A stretch of DNA of 64,000 bases from Bacillota bacterium (GCA_023424965.1 JAFADI010000041.1:50265-114264); one strand, 5' to 3'; numbered from the stretch's first letter, positions 7,454 through 17,115 are shown. The notes: generated by a model from the sequence alone, not told the origin. Program-made: numbers and translations.

Positions 7454-8590
7454 ATGAAGGATAAATTAAAAGGTCTCATTACAGGGATTTGCGTCGGCTC
7501 TCTCTTAACCGGAACCACCGCCTTTGCGGCCGGTTCGCAGATTGAGGTCACCTTTAAAAATATTAGGTATTTATTTAACGGTGCAGAAAAAACGCCGGTT
7601 CAAGACGAGCATTTCATTTATAAAGGCCAGGCCTACCTGCCTATACGTTTCGTTGGAGAGGCGTTGGGAAAAAAAGTTGTCTGGGATGAGGCGAATCAGG
7701 CCATCCATATCGACAGTCCTGCGGAGGGACCCGACATTGCCGTCACCTATCAGGGCGGCTCAATCAGCCGGAGTGAACACGCCACCTATCTAAAGGTATC
7801 TCAGTTTTACAATCCGGCTTTTAGCAGCCACCTCAACGACCCGGAAGCAGTGGAATATTTCCTCAAGGAACATGTAGCGCAAAAGCTGGCCGCTGAACGG
7901 GGCCGGACAATTTCCTCCGTGAGCTTTAAAGAAGCTGCTGCAAAACAGTTGGCGCAGGTAAAAAACACATACACCGAAAGCTTTAGCTACAACGGCACGG
8001 ACTGGAATAAACGCCTGAGTGAGCTTAATCTCACAGAAGCGGAGATTATGGGCTTTATTGAAGATAAGCTATACGGTCAGGCTTATTTCAACAGTCTGGC
8101 AACGGACAGCGCCCTTCGTGAAGCATATACAAAAAAAGCCGAAGCTTACATGTTTGATTTCGCAACCTTCAGTGCAATCCGGATTGGCTTCAGGAATGAA
8201 GACGGCAGTGAACGCTCCCAGGAGGAAGCCCTGCAGACCGCAAATGCAGTAGTGGAAAAATTAAAAGCCGGCGGGGATTTTGCCCGGCTGGCCTCGGAAT
8301 ATTCCGATGATCCGGTGTCCAGGGACAACGGCGGCCGATATGTGAACGATGCACTCTCCAATTGGGATGTAGAAATAAGAAAAATGCTTGTGGAGCAACC
8401 CTTAAAGCAACTCGGTGAACCGCTGTTCACCGGCTCCGGTTACTATATCTTCCGCGTTGATTCCAGGTCGGCGAAGACCTTTGACGAGGTTAAGGAAGAT
8501 TTGAGAAACAGCTATATCCAAGCTGCGGCGTTAAACTTTAGGAACAAGGAGGCTCCGGGCCTGATCATCACATTGAATCTGAAAAAGTAG
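7454..8590 (+). CDS. Secreted peptidyl-prolyl isomerase (parvulin) with copper-amine-oxidase-N-like domain
   Basis: A 378-residue exported foldase. A signal peptide (about 1-25, ending TAFA) is followed by a copper amine oxidase N-terminal-like domain (about 30-85, including YLPIRFVGEALG). This module is common in clostridial wall proteins and does not imply oxidase activity. A helical SurA/PrsA-like region follows, then a PpiC parvulin domain at about 225-355 with the typical FARLASEYSDDP and NGGRY blocks. It has no lipobox, unlike classical PrsA. It should catalyse proline isomerisation or chaperone secreted proteins at the outer face of the membrane. It is divergent from the secreted GH-A gene and converges on the AraC gene. 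Confidence 0.87.
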   Translation: MKDKLKGLITGICVGSLLTGTTAFAAGSQIEVTFKNIRYLFNGAEKTPVQDEHFIYKGQAYLPIRFVGEALGKKVVWDEANQAIHIDSPAEGPDIAVTYQGGSISRSEHATYLKVSQFYNPAFSSHLNDPEAVEYFLKEHVAQKLAAERGRTISSVSFKEAAAKQLAQVKNTYTESFSYNGTDWNKRLSELNLTEAEIMGFIEDKLYGQAYFNSLATDSALREAYTKKAEAYMFDFATFSAIRIGFRNEDGSERSQEEALQTANAVVEKLKAGGDFARLASEYSDDPVSRDNGGRYVNDALSNWDVEIRKMLVEQPLKQLGEPLFTGSGYYIFRVDSRSAKTFDEVKEDLRNSYIQAAALNFRNKEAPGLIITLNLKK

Positions 8591-8608
8591 AAACCGGCCG
8601 GGATTGCC

Positions 8609-8639
8609 AGAAAGGGTTGCTTCACAAACAACCCTTTCT
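8609..8639. terminator. Bidirectional terminator between foldase and AraC genes
   Basis: AGAAAGGGTTG (8609-8619) and CAACCCTTTCT (8629-8639) form a perfect 11-bp stem around a nine-base loop. It sits between converging stop codons at 8590 and 8645. Confidence 0.7.
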
Positions 8640-8644
8640 ACGTT

Positions 8645-9931
8645 TCAGCCTATATTTTCCCTCAAAACCTCCTCCCTCGCCCTCCGGTATTCCGTGGGAT
8701 GGACCCCCAGGATTTTTCTGAATACCTGGCTGAAATATTTAGGGTCCTGATATCCTACCAGATTGGCGACCTCATAGGTTTTTAACCCGCTGTGTGCAAG
8801 CAGCAGCTTCGCCCGGTCCATTCGGATTCTCACGAGAAAATCGGAAAAATTCTCCCCTGTGGTATTTCTGAACAGGGAACACAAATAATTTTTATTCATA
8901 TAAAACCGGTGGGATATTTCCTCCAGGCTCACGGTCCTGAAATTTTCTTCTGCATATTTCTTGATTGCATAAACCAGCTGTTTCCCGCTTTTCAGCCTGG
9001 AGTCAAAGCTCAAATCCCTTTGTAGCAAGTCCGCACACCTCGATAACAGATCCCTGACCCGGCCCGTTTTCAACTCGCTCATGCTGTTTGCCACCTGGGG
9101 GAGCAATAGGGTGATTTCTTCAGAATTGGCCCCCGCCTTTCCGATCTTGTCCAAAAGCTCCGACACCGCTTTCTCAATGCCATGTATGCTCATTTTTGAC
9201 AGCACCTCTTCGTGAAAAGCCTCATAAAGCTTTCCCACCAGATTTTGGCCGGCATAAAGGGTTCCTGTCTCCGATATGCACTCCAGCATGCAGTTTAAGT
9301 CCCTCCACTCCGGAGGATTGTCAGGACTGTCCTTTTCCTGCGGTTCATGGCTGTACCGGGTCCAATTTGTTTTACTCCCCAGGATGATATTGCCGATGGA
9401 ATGGACCGCTTCGCAGTACGCCTTTGATATTTCGGAAAGTCCCTTTTTGAATGGGCTGACGCCATAAGCTGCCTTCACACGCAGACAGGCCTCCAGGGAG
9501 AGGTGAATGCTTTGTATCCATTTTGATAACTCCTCTGTCCTGATACAGCTTACGGGGCAAAGCAGGACAAACTCATTTGACCGCTGCTGGTTGCGGAAAA
9601 CCGTTCCCTTACACTCTTGCAGGCATTCCTCCAGAAGGTTTCTTGCGGCAAAGTAAAAAACCGCCCAGTCTCCCTTATACCGTTCATTGACCCTATCCTC
9701 CAGGTCAATGAGTTTTACAACGGCAAGAAAGTACTCCCCTTCAGGCAGGGCCAGCAATAGCTGCTCAGCCCTTGCAGCGATTTCCTTTTCGTTTTTGGCC
9801 GAACCCGAAAGAATAAGGCTGAGAAACTCATCCCGCATCAGGGTGAGGCCCAGATTGAAAAAGGATTTTGCATTTATCCGCTGGGATTTGTTCAGTGTTC
9901 CCAGTACATCGTCCACAGGCATTATCTTCAT
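8645..9931 (-). CDS. AraC-family regulator related to YesN but lacking the receiver domain
   Basis: A 428-residue protein with a C-terminal double helix-turn-helix of the AraC type (about 325-425, including VANLVGYQDPKYFSQVFRK). The central region resembles the variable middle of YesN response regulators. The N-terminal receiver domain with its phospho-acceptor Asp is absent, so it cannot be driven by a histidine kinase in the usual way. The start chosen is the ATG at 9931, behind AAGGAGG with seven-base spacing; an ATG at 9955 overlaps this site. It is the last gene of the long operon that begins at 26374 and could feed back on it or act on the secreted GH-A genes. The role is inferred. Confidence 0.85.
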   Translation of the reverse strand: MKIMPVDDVLGTLNKSQRINAKSFFNLGLTLMRDEFLSLILSGSAKNEKEIAARAEQLLLALPEGEYFLAVVKLIDLEDRVNERYKGDWAVFYFAARNLLEECLQECKGTVFRNQQRSNEFVLLCPVSCIRTEELSKWIQSIHLSLEACLRVKAAYGVSPFKKGLSEISKAYCEAVHSIGNIILGSKTNWTRYSHEPQEKDSPDNPPEWRDLNCMLECISETGTLYAGQNLVGKLYEAFHEEVLSKMSIHGIEKAVSELLDKIGKAGANSEEITLLLPQVANSMSELKTGRVRDLLSRCADLLQRDLSFDSRLKSGKQLVYAIKKYAEENFRTVSLEEISHRFYMNKNYLCSLFRNTTGENFSDFLVRIRMDRAKLLLAHSGLKTYEVANLVGYQDPKYFSQVFRKILGVHPTEYRRAREEVLRENIG

Positions 9932-9999
9932 GGCACAACCTCCTTCTTGAGACACAGCTTCATGGAATCTCTATCCGCTGCTCGCTGTCTTTGTCCGCC

Positions 10000-12078
10000 T
10001 CACTCATAAGCTGCCGCGATCATGATATGATCGATGCTCGGTGCAAAACCTGCCGAGGAGTTTGAAAACCTTATGGTATTCTCTCCCTTCTCCAGGTTCA
10101 AATCCACCATGGCCGTATAATAGTTGGACCATCCCAGGGTATTTCTGAAATACACCTGCCTGGCGGTCCCTCCATTCAGGCTTATCTCTGCATACCGGTC
10201 AACAATGTTGGTATTATAATTCGATGCCCCTCCCCCCAATTCACCGTTTGAATACCGGACGGCCATCCTGTACAAGCCGGGGGAGGAAACCGCTATTTTA
10301 TTAAACTGCAGGAAATTCTCGTCTCCTGCGCCGATTTTCCCCACGAACTTTCCTCCGGAGGCATTGGGATCCTCCATTATGCTCACAGCCCCTTCAAAGG
10401 TATTGCAGGCCGCTTCCGCCTCATAGATCGAAATATTTCCCTGGGCAGCGGCAACATCGATGCAGTCTATGTTGATTACACTGCCGCGGCCAGCGCCGCA
10501 GGCTTCATATGCAATCCGGTTGATGCCCGCCTTCAGAAAAATTTTTGTTGCTGCTTCCCCCCAATTGTTCCAGTCCCCTGTACCGGAACAATGGACCTCT
10601 TTCAGGAAGGACCCGTTCAGCAGCATCCGCACCGTCCTGTCCTGGGATAGGCCTTCGAAGGGGCCGGCAGAGTATCTGAGGGTAACCTTGTAAAAACCGT
10701 CTTTCTCCGCCGTCAGGGTAAATTCGGTCCCTGCGCCGCTCTTTGAATCATATCCCCCAACATACCCGGTTCCCGAATATCCTCCCACCGAAGCACTCAC
10801 CCATGCTGTCCCCGAAAGAGCTGCATATTCGGCTTCATAGCGATTTGGAACAGCGGTTGAAGATGAGTGCCTGCCCGGTGAAAGAATCATCAAATAGGCG
10901 GCGGTCCTCTTCATATCCTCAAAAGCTACGTTCACCTGTCCTCCGGAGATGTCAAAGCTCCCCTCCAGTTTGCATGCAGGACCTGAAGAAGGATTCTGCC
11001 CGGAGCTGTCGATCTCCCACACTGCCGCATTTACCGAGCCGCCAAAGTATCCGGCCCCTTCAAAGCCTTTGACACAGATATCCACCTTGCCCTCAGCTCC
11101 TCCGAAGATCACCCGCACCTGCTGCCTGAGGCCGTCAATGCCCGCCACACCCTGCAGTCCATCGGCATTCCAATCGGGAGGTGTTACCTCCACCGTGTTC
11201 CCCGTCATGTCGCCATACCACTTGTAGAGCCACCATCCGCCCGTGGCTTTGTTGTTCCAGGTTACCAGGTCATTGAGACAGCCCGCTGTGGTCCAATAGG
11301 CAAGACACCCGTACACCTTGCTCTTTTCAAACTTTGCAATGTACTGTACCAGCCGGCCCGGTACGCCAAGGTCCCCTTTGTCCCTAGCATATTCGTTAAT
11401 GACGATCTCCTTCTTATCGATACCAAGCCTTGCTTCCACCTCTCTGTAATGGGTATAGTGGGCATCCCAGTGATGATAAAAGGTATCGCGTATTTCATGC
11501 CAGGTCAGGATGTCCGGCAGGCAGTGGTTGTTTTTGCAGAACACCATGAAGTCGGAATAAAAATCATAGTCGTAGTATTGAAGGTTGGGTCCGGCGATCC
11601 TGCCCACAGGGTCAAGGCATCGGAGCCTGTCGTACACCCTTTTCCAGTCCTTTAGCAGTTGCTGCTTTTTATCGTTCAGGTTGTACCAGATCCAATCGGG
11701 TTCATTAAAGGGGACGTAAACATAAAGGTCCCTTAAGGGATTTTCTCTCACCGCCTTTACAACCATCTCGACTTTTGAAAGGTAATCCTCCATTCCCAGG
11801 TTATCATAGGGCCAATTCTTATAAATGTCCTGGATGTATATCTGTACCTGCTTTCCGCCCGCTCTTTTAAATGCAGGAGAGACCTTGAAAGCATCGCCGT
11901 TGGGGTGCTGCAGGCCTTCCGGCGGCTTCTGGGCCGTAACCTGAGGCTTTAATGCGGCCAGCATGTTGTCCGAGGGGATTCCCTCATCCCCCAGGCCGTA
12001 AAGAAAACCCGTCGCGCCATATTTGAATTCTCCCGTATTGCAGGATATGTCAACGGTCAATTTTTTATATTCACTCAT
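10000..12078 (-). CDS. GH-A clan (GH39-like) glycoside hydrolase with two CBM6/35-like modules, no signal peptide; paralog 2
   Basis: A 692-residue protein. The catalytic domain covers about 1-330, with the family block YGATGFLYGL, acid/base Glu126 (FNEPDWIWY), WHEI, and nucleophile Glu229 (INEYA). A small beta domain follows to about 405. Two tandem beta-sandwich carbohydrate-binding modules of CBM6/CBM35 look follow, at about 415-550 and 555-690; each begins with an EAE motif (YEAEYA, YEAEAA) and ends in a 'INRIAY' or 'NTIRFS' strand. No signal peptide or lipobox is visible, so it appears cytoplasmic, which is odd for a CBM-bearing enzyme. It is 34 bases after the GH95 gene in the same operon. 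It pairs most closely with paralog 4 by sequence blocks. Confidence 0.8.
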   Translation of the reverse strand: MSEYKKLTVDISCNTGEFKYGATGFLYGLGDEGIPSDNMLAALKPQVTAQKPPEGLQHPNGDAFKVSPAFKRAGGKQVQIYIQDIYKNWPYDNLGMEDYLSKVEMVVKAVRENPLRDLYVYVPFNEPDWIWYNLNDKKQQLLKDWKRVYDRLRCLDPVGRIAGPNLQYYDYDFYSDFMVFCKNNHCLPDILTWHEIRDTFYHHWDAHYTHYREVEARLGIDKKEIVINEYARDKGDLGVPGRLVQYIAKFEKSKVYGCLAYWTTAGCLNDLVTWNNKATGGWWLYKWYGDMTGNTVEVTPPDWNADGLQGVAGIDGLRQQVRVIFGGAEGKVDICVKGFEGAGYFGGSVNAAVWEIDSSGQNPSSGPACKLEGSFDISGGQVNVAFEDMKRTAAYLMILSPGRHSSSTAVPNRYEAEYAALSGTAWVSASVGGYSGTGYVGGYDSKSGAGTEFTLTAEKDGFYKVTLRYSAGPFEGLSQDRTVRMLLNGSFLKEVHCSGTGDWNNWGEAATKIFLKAGINRIAYEACGAGRGSVINIDCIDVAAAQGNISIYEAEAACNTFEGAVSIMEDPNASGGKFVGKIGAGDENFLQFNKIAVSSPGLYRMAVRYSNGELGGGASNYNTNIVDRYAEISLNGGTARQVYFRNTLGWSNYYTAMVDLNLEKGENTIRFSNSSAGFAPSIDHIMIAAAYE

Positions 12079-12112
12079 ACCGGAGCTATTCCTCCTTCCA
12101 TTATTTCAAAGA

Positions 12113-14449
12113 TTAGCGAAAGATATGAATTGTTTGAAGTTCACTATTTAAGACATACCTGCAGCCGGAGTATGCATTTATTTCTACCTTTTTGTTTTTA
12201 TGTCTGATTTTACAGAGCCGGTCTACAAAGGAATAAACCGACGCTTCTGCAAGCTTCCCGTTTTCCCAGCAGATGTCCACTTCAAATCCGCCCCTGGCCC
12301 GTAAGCCCTTGACCTTTCCATCTCCCCAGGCTTCCGGCACCGCCGGCAAAAGGTGTATCTCCTCATTGTGGCTTTGCAGCAGCATCTCCGCGATTCCCGC
12401 ACAAAAGCCCGTATTCCCGTCCATCTCGTATACGTTGGTATGGGCGCCGGCTACGGGCGGGCTGAACACCATCAGATTATTGTCCGTGAGGCTGCGCTGC
12501 ATGGATAGAACATGCTTATAGGACCATTCCCCGTCAAGCAGCCTTGCCGCGTACAGGAGAAGCAATGAATGGGCCCAGCCCGTATCCTCCCATTTTTCTT
12601 CGGGCATTGTCCGCCGTAGGATGGAAACCTTTGCGGCTTCAGCCAAATCCGGGTCCTTTTCCGGGCTGATCTGTCCGAAGGGAAAGACCGATAAAAGATG
12701 ACTGGTATGGCGGTGGTGCAGGTCCGGCTCCTCAAAGTCATAAAACCACTCCTGAAGCTGCCCGTACTTGCCTGTTTTAAAAGGAGGCAGCTTCGAAACC
12801 GCTTCCTTCACCCTGGAGACAGTCTCTTCATCACATCTGAGTATTTCGCAGGCGGATAGGTATCCGTTGAAGAGCTCCCGGATAATGACGGTGTCGCAGG
12901 TGGCCCCCATGGAAACGGCATACTCCCCTTCTCCACAGCGGAAAAAGTTCTCGGGCGATATGGAAGGACCGGAAAGCAGGTATCCGCTTTCCGGGTCGGG
13001 GGTCAGATATTCCAGGAAAAAGTCCACCGCCCCCCTGTAAACCGGATAGACCTGCTGCTCCAGGAATACCGCATCCTGCGTATAAAGGTAGTGCTCCCAC
13101 AGATGGGTTGCAAGCCATGCTCCTCCCGTGGGATGCAGCGCCCAGCATTCTCCGAAGCCCGGGGCGGTGAAGCCCCACGCATTTGAAAATATGTGTGCCA
13201 CCCATCCATTAAGGCCGTAAGTCTCTTTTGCTGTCAACCTTCCCGACGGCACCAGCTTTTCCTTCAGCCACTTGAATAAAGGCCGGGTGCACTCCGGCAG
13301 GTTTGTCACCTCTGCGGGCCAGTAATTCATTTGTGTGTTGATATCCAGGTGCATGTCGCAGGTCCACACAATCCGGCATGCCAGGTTGTCATTCCACACA
13401 CCCTGCAGGTGTGCGGGAAGGGGTGAATTTTCCCTTGAACTGGAGATGAGAAGATATCTCCCGTATTGAAACATCAAGGCAGTCAGCTCCGCATCCTCTT
13501 TTCCGTTTTTTACCGCATTCAAACGGACATCCGTGGGAAGGGCACTGTGAGAATCATCCCCCAGTTCCAGTTCCACCCGGTTGAATAAGTGCCGGTACTC
13601 GGCGGCATGGGCCTCTGAAAGCTCCCCGTAAGACAGGGCCGCTGCAGCGTCCAGCCGGGATTTGCATTCCGGTAAAATGTCCCTGTTCTCAAAAGTGGTC
13701 CCCAGGGCCACCAGGATCACTGCGCTGTAGGCTCCTTCGACAATGATCCTTCTCCCATCTGAATCCGTGTTCCCGCCTTCTGCGGCAACACGCATCCTGC
13801 AGTGGAAGTCTACACCGGACTTGCCGTCACTGTGCAGCTTTTCGTATGCCTTTCCATGCAGAAGCAAATCACCGCTTCCATCGGGCATTGTTTCACAGGA
13901 ATTGTCCCCCCCATCGAGAGAGGCCTCAAAGTATAGTCCTTCCGGCGCACTGGATGTGATTTTCATCACCATCACCTGGTGGGGATTGGACACAAATATT
14001 TCTCTCCTGTAGGCTGTTTCATTGACCTTATATTCTACGGAAGCCACGGCGGCATCCAGTTTCAAATCGCGGATATAGCCTGTGCAATCAGCGTCTCTTT
14101 TGTTGAAGTCTAAGACAAGGTTGCCCACCGGAAGGTTTGTGCCGTAATTCAATTTATTCCCGTAAACACCCTCATGAAGCTCCTTTGCCTTTTTATAGTC
14201 CCCGGCCAGAAGAGCCTCTTTCATGCTTTTTATCAACCCGGGTGCCTCTTTTCTATTGTTTTCCTCGGAAGGTTCTCCCGAATAGCAGGTCACCTCTGAA
14301 AGGGCAATTCTCTCCGTGTGGACCCCTCCGTAGACCATGGCTCCTATCCGGCCATTCCCCAGAGGGAGTGCCTCTATCCACTGCTCTGCCGGCTTTGTAT
14401 ACCATAGGCGCAGATTCTGCCTATTCCATCTATTTTCAACGTTTTCCAT
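12113..14449 (-). CDS. Glycoside hydrolase family 95 (alpha-L-fucosidase / alpha-L-galactosidase)
   Basis: A 778-residue GH95 protein of normal length without a signal peptide, so intracellular. It opens with the family block LWYTKPAEQWIEALPLGNGR. It has an (alpha/alpha)6 barrel with LDINTQMNYWPAEVTNLPEC (the two Asn that activate water), SGPSISPENFF (the catalytic Glu region) and HRHTSHLLSVFPF. GH95 enzymes hydrolyse alpha-1,2-L-fucosyl or alpha-L-galactosyl linkages with inversion. The ribosome site GAGGTG precedes the ATG. It lies nine bases from the GH36 gene. In this setting it probably trims imported oligosaccharides, with L-fucose or L-galactose as the likely product; which one cannot be decided here. 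Confidence 0.9.
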   Translation of the reverse strand: MENVENRWNRQNLRLWYTKPAEQWIEALPLGNGRIGAMVYGGVHTERIALSEVTCYSGEPSEENNRKEAPGLIKSMKEALLAGDYKKAKELHEGVYGNKLNYGTNLPVGNLVLDFNKRDADCTGYIRDLKLDAAVASVEYKVNETAYRREIFVSNPHQVMVMKITSSAPEGLYFEASLDGGDNSCETMPDGSGDLLLHGKAYEKLHSDGKSGVDFHCRMRVAAEGGNTDSDGRRIIVEGAYSAVILVALGTTFENRDILPECKSRLDAAAALSYGELSEAHAAEYRHLFNRVELELGDDSHSALPTDVRLNAVKNGKEDAELTALMFQYGRYLLISSSRENSPLPAHLQGVWNDNLACRIVWTCDMHLDINTQMNYWPAEVTNLPECTRPLFKWLKEKLVPSGRLTAKETYGLNGWVAHIFSNAWGFTAPGFGECWALHPTGGAWLATHLWEHYLYTQDAVFLEQQVYPVYRGAVDFFLEYLTPDPESGYLLSGPSISPENFFRCGEGEYAVSMGATCDTVIIRELFNGYLSACEILRCDEETVSRVKEAVSKLPPFKTGKYGQLQEWFYDFEEPDLHHRHTSHLLSVFPFGQISPEKDPDLAEAAKVSILRRTMPEEKWEDTGWAHSLLLLYAARLLDGEWSYKHVLSMQRSLTDNNLMVFSPPVAGAHTNVYEMDGNTGFCAGIAEMLLQSHNEEIHLLPAVPEAWGDGKVKGLRARGGFEVDICWENGKLAEASVYSFVDRLCKIRHKNKKVEINAYSGCRYVLNSELQTIHIFR

Positions 14450-14458
14450 CGAAACACC

Positions 14459-16225
14459 TCAATCTTTCGTTAATTTATTGCAAATGTAAATCCTCGATGA
14501 GTGAGCTTTTATTTCATGGATTTTAAATAGGCCGTCAAAAATTCCAACAGGCTCATTGTTCCAGAAATCCAGCACCTCATACCTGCCGGGCAAAGCCACT
14601 TCACGGCTTACAGCCTCCTCTTCCCAGTTGAACAGGCAAAGAACTAAAGTATCTCCCATTTCTATCTTGCCCGTCCGGAAATCCGGGTCAACGAACCCTG
14701 CGGCTTTTTTGGGCATCGCCATTAGCCTTCGAAGCTTTTCCACATGCGCCCGGGATAAATTACTGATTCTGTCCCCGGACAGCACCATGCCGCCGGAAGC
14801 CAGCACCGTCCCTGCGTGGAAGAGGAATTCCTCTTCCGTGACCCGGGACACAGCCTCTCCCCACAGCTTCCGGTTTTCAAGGACGATGCAGTCGGGGTCG
14901 TTGACCCACAGCCGGTTATGCTGCCAGTTGCGGGAAAAGACTTCCCGCGCAATATTCCGGATGCTCTCCCAGCTCCTGTCGATATCTCCCGACACCCGCA
15001 TTCCGTGGACCCGCCCCAGGGAAGGCCACATGGGAGCGTTGCAGCCCAGTATGAAGCTGTCCTCCCCGGCCCCTTCCAGGATGGCGTTCATGCCCCTGCG
15101 ATAGGCTTCAATGCAGGTGGTCCCCTCATCAAAACGGCTTCCGGCAGGAATGGCACCCCACATCAATGCGTCCAGCTTGAAATACCTGCAGCCCCATTGG
15201 GCCCTCATGTGCCGGAAATTTTTTTTAAAGTGCTCCTGGGTATGGGGATTGCTGCCATCCAGCATATACCAGGGGCCACAGCGCCAGCCTCCGTATGTGA
15301 CGCCGTCGGAGCGCAGGGGCTTGCCCCGCCCGTCTCCCACAAACCAGTCCGGGTGTTCCTTCAAAAGCTTTGAGCCTTCTTCTGCAATGAAAGGGGCCAC
15401 CCAGATGGCGGGTTCAAAACCATGCTTTTCAATTTCCCGGCAGAGGGATTGAATATCCCCCTCCATGCCCGCATTGGGTTCAAGCCAGTCACCCATACGG
15501 GGCTGATACCCGTCGTCTATCTGAATGTGGTTCAACCCCGGAAGCTTCCTTTTTATTTCTTCCATGTTCTCAATGATATCCCCGGTTTTTATATCAGGGC
15601 CATAGCAATACCAGGAGCACCAGCCCATGGGAACTCCTGTGTGCGCCAGTCTGGGATGTTCCTTATTGATGACAGCCGCCAGTTGTTCCAAAAGCCCGTC
15701 CCGGTCTCCGCCCCGTCCATGAAAGAACTCCTCCAGCTCCCAGCATTCTCCCGGGTGGAGCTTCAGTCCTTCCATATCCAGCACGATATCCAGCCTGCTT
15801 TCCGAAAAGCGGAACTGTCCGCCAAACCGCCGGCAGGAAGCAAAGGACAGCAGCAAATGCTCCTGTCCCGGCAATGCCGCCAGCAGCAGGTTGTAAACCG
15901 TATTTCCCTCGGGTGCCTGGGGCAGCTTGTAATGGGTGCCGTCACTGAAAGGTGTAATGGATTTTACGGAGGAAGGCGTACCGGAATACTGGCTCAGCTT
16001 GCTGTAGCCCTCGCCGTATACAGTGGTCCCCGGTGGCGGAAGCCACTCAATGGAAAAAAGAAGGATCTCTTTGATTTGTACCGTTTCAAGCCCGTCATTG
16101 ACAAGCTTTGACCTGCAGCAATTGTTCTCCCAGCTTCTCAGCACCCTGACCCGGGAGCCGTCCGCAAGGCTTCCGTCCTGCAAAACCACTGCGGGCTCCA
16201 TGCTCCTGGAGAAATCCATCTCCAT
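14459..16225 (-). CDS. Alpha-galactosidase, clan GH-D (GH36-type)
   Basis: A 588-residue intracellular clan GH-D enzyme. An N-terminal beta-sandwich (about 1-200) precedes the TIM barrel, which begins at PMGWCSWYCYG. The catalytic nucleophile is the Asp of YFKLDALMWG and the acid/base is the Asp of SGDIDRSW, both typical of GH36. LNHIQIDDGYQ is the usual substrate-binding strand. It removes terminal alpha-D-galactose with retention. The start is taken at the ATG at 16225, since GGGGGG lies seven bases upstream. The ATG at 16240 overlaps the stop of the kinase gene (TAATG) and would put the ribosome site inside the gene. Either way it is tightly coupled to the PfkB gene. Confidence 0.88.
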   Translation of the reverse strand: MEMDFSRSMEPAVVLQDGSLADGSRVRVLRSWENNCCRSKLVNDGLETVQIKEILLFSIEWLPPPGTTVYGEGYSKLSQYSGTPSSVKSITPFSDGTHYKLPQAPEGNTVYNLLLAALPGQEHLLLSFASCRRFGGQFRFSESRLDIVLDMEGLKLHPGECWELEEFFHGRGGDRDGLLEQLAAVINKEHPRLAHTGVPMGWCSWYCYGPDIKTGDIIENMEEIKRKLPGLNHIQIDDGYQPRMGDWLEPNAGMEGDIQSLCREIEKHGFEPAIWVAPFIAEEGSKLLKEHPDWFVGDGRGKPLRSDGVTYGGWRCGPWYMLDGSNPHTQEHFKKNFRHMRAQWGCRYFKLDALMWGAIPAGSRFDEGTTCIEAYRRGMNAILEGAGEDSFILGCNAPMWPSLGRVHGMRVSGDIDRSWESIRNIAREVFSRNWQHNRLWVNDPDCIVLENRKLWGEAVSRVTEEEFLFHAGTVLASGGMVLSGDRISNLSRAHVEKLRRLMAMPKKAAGFVDPDFRTGKIEMGDTLVLCLFNWEEEAVSREVALPGRYEVLDFWNNEPVGIFDGLFKIHEIKAHSSRIYICNKLTKD

Positions 16226-16239
16226 TCGGAATCCCCCCA

Positions 16240-17115
16240 TTAATAGAGCTTCAGTCTCTCGTTTACGTCCTCCATTGTCTTACAGAAGGGCCCCGGAGTT
16301 TCCATCTTGATGGAAACCACGGCGGCACAAAACTTCAGGGCTTCTGCCATATCCGCCTCAAGCCGCCTGGAAATGTAGGAGCTTATGGTGGTATCGCCCC
16401 TTCCTGTTCTTCCCAGGATGTTGGAGCTGGTGAACCTTTCAAAAAGCATCCGCCCGTCCTTGTACGCATACACGCCTTTTTTGCAGGTAAGGAGGATTTC
16501 CTTTGCCCCCCAGTCGGACAACTGCTTTGCAGCAGCTTCCAGGTCGTCAAAGCCTGTCATGATTTTGGTCTCAATGTCATCTACCTTCAGGAAGTCCACA
16601 TATGGGAGGCCCTCCCGCTTTTCCTTCCAATCCCGGTGGACGATTTTTCCGTCTTCGATATTTCTCAGAAAGGTCTGGGAATCCAGCGAAATGGTATAGC
16701 CCTTCTCTTTTAACTGCTTTAAAAATCCGGTTGTTATTTCATGGGTGGATATCCCGCCGATGTGAAAAACCCCCGCTTCCACCTCCGGAAGCTCTTCAAG
16801 CCTGAAGAAATCCGCAAAGCCGTAAACCAGGATATCCCTTGAAGACATCGTTTCATCCGGGTACACCACCGAAAGCGTGGTTGTCTTTTCATCTTCAATC
16901 ACATGAACCTCCACCCCGGCCTGCCTGAAAGGCTGAATCAGGTCTTCGTCCGCAGGATTCATTTTTGTTATAACGGCCGTTTCATATCCAAGCCTCTGAC
17001 AGGCGATGGCTCCGCAGTAAACTGCGCTTCCGGGCACCATCCCGCTTTTCTTTTCCCCTATTATAATTTCCTCACGGCACATGTGTCCCATTTGAACCAC
17101 GTCATATTTTTTCAA
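16240..17115 (-). CDS. PfkB-family carbohydrate kinase
   Basis: A 291-residue ribokinase/PfkB-type sugar kinase. The N-terminal beta-sheet carries the substrate-binding GS block (GMVPGSAVYCGAIA). The C-terminal signature is GRTGRGDTTISSYI, where the Asp is the catalytic base and the Gly-rich turn the anion hole; the common form is DTTGAGDAF. Translation starts at a TTG (17113-17115) behind AGGGGG. The substrate cannot be read from sequence. Being between GH65 and GH36, it most likely phosphorylates a monosaccharide released inside the cell by its operon partners. Confidence 0.87.
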   Translation of the reverse strand: MKKYDVVQMGHMCREEIIIGEKKSGMVPGSAVYCGAIACQRLGYETAVITKMNPADEDLIQPFRQAGVEVHVIEDEKTTTLSVVYPDETMSSRDILVYGFADFFRLEELPEVEAGVFHIGGISTHEITTGFLKQLKEKGYTISLDSQTFLRNIEDGKIVHRDWKEKREGLPYVDFLKVDDIETKIMTGFDDLEAAAKQLSDWGAKEILLTCKKGVYAYKDGRMLFERFTSSNILGRTGRGDTTISSYISRRLEADMAEALKFCAAVVSIKMETPGPFCKTMEDVNERLKLY

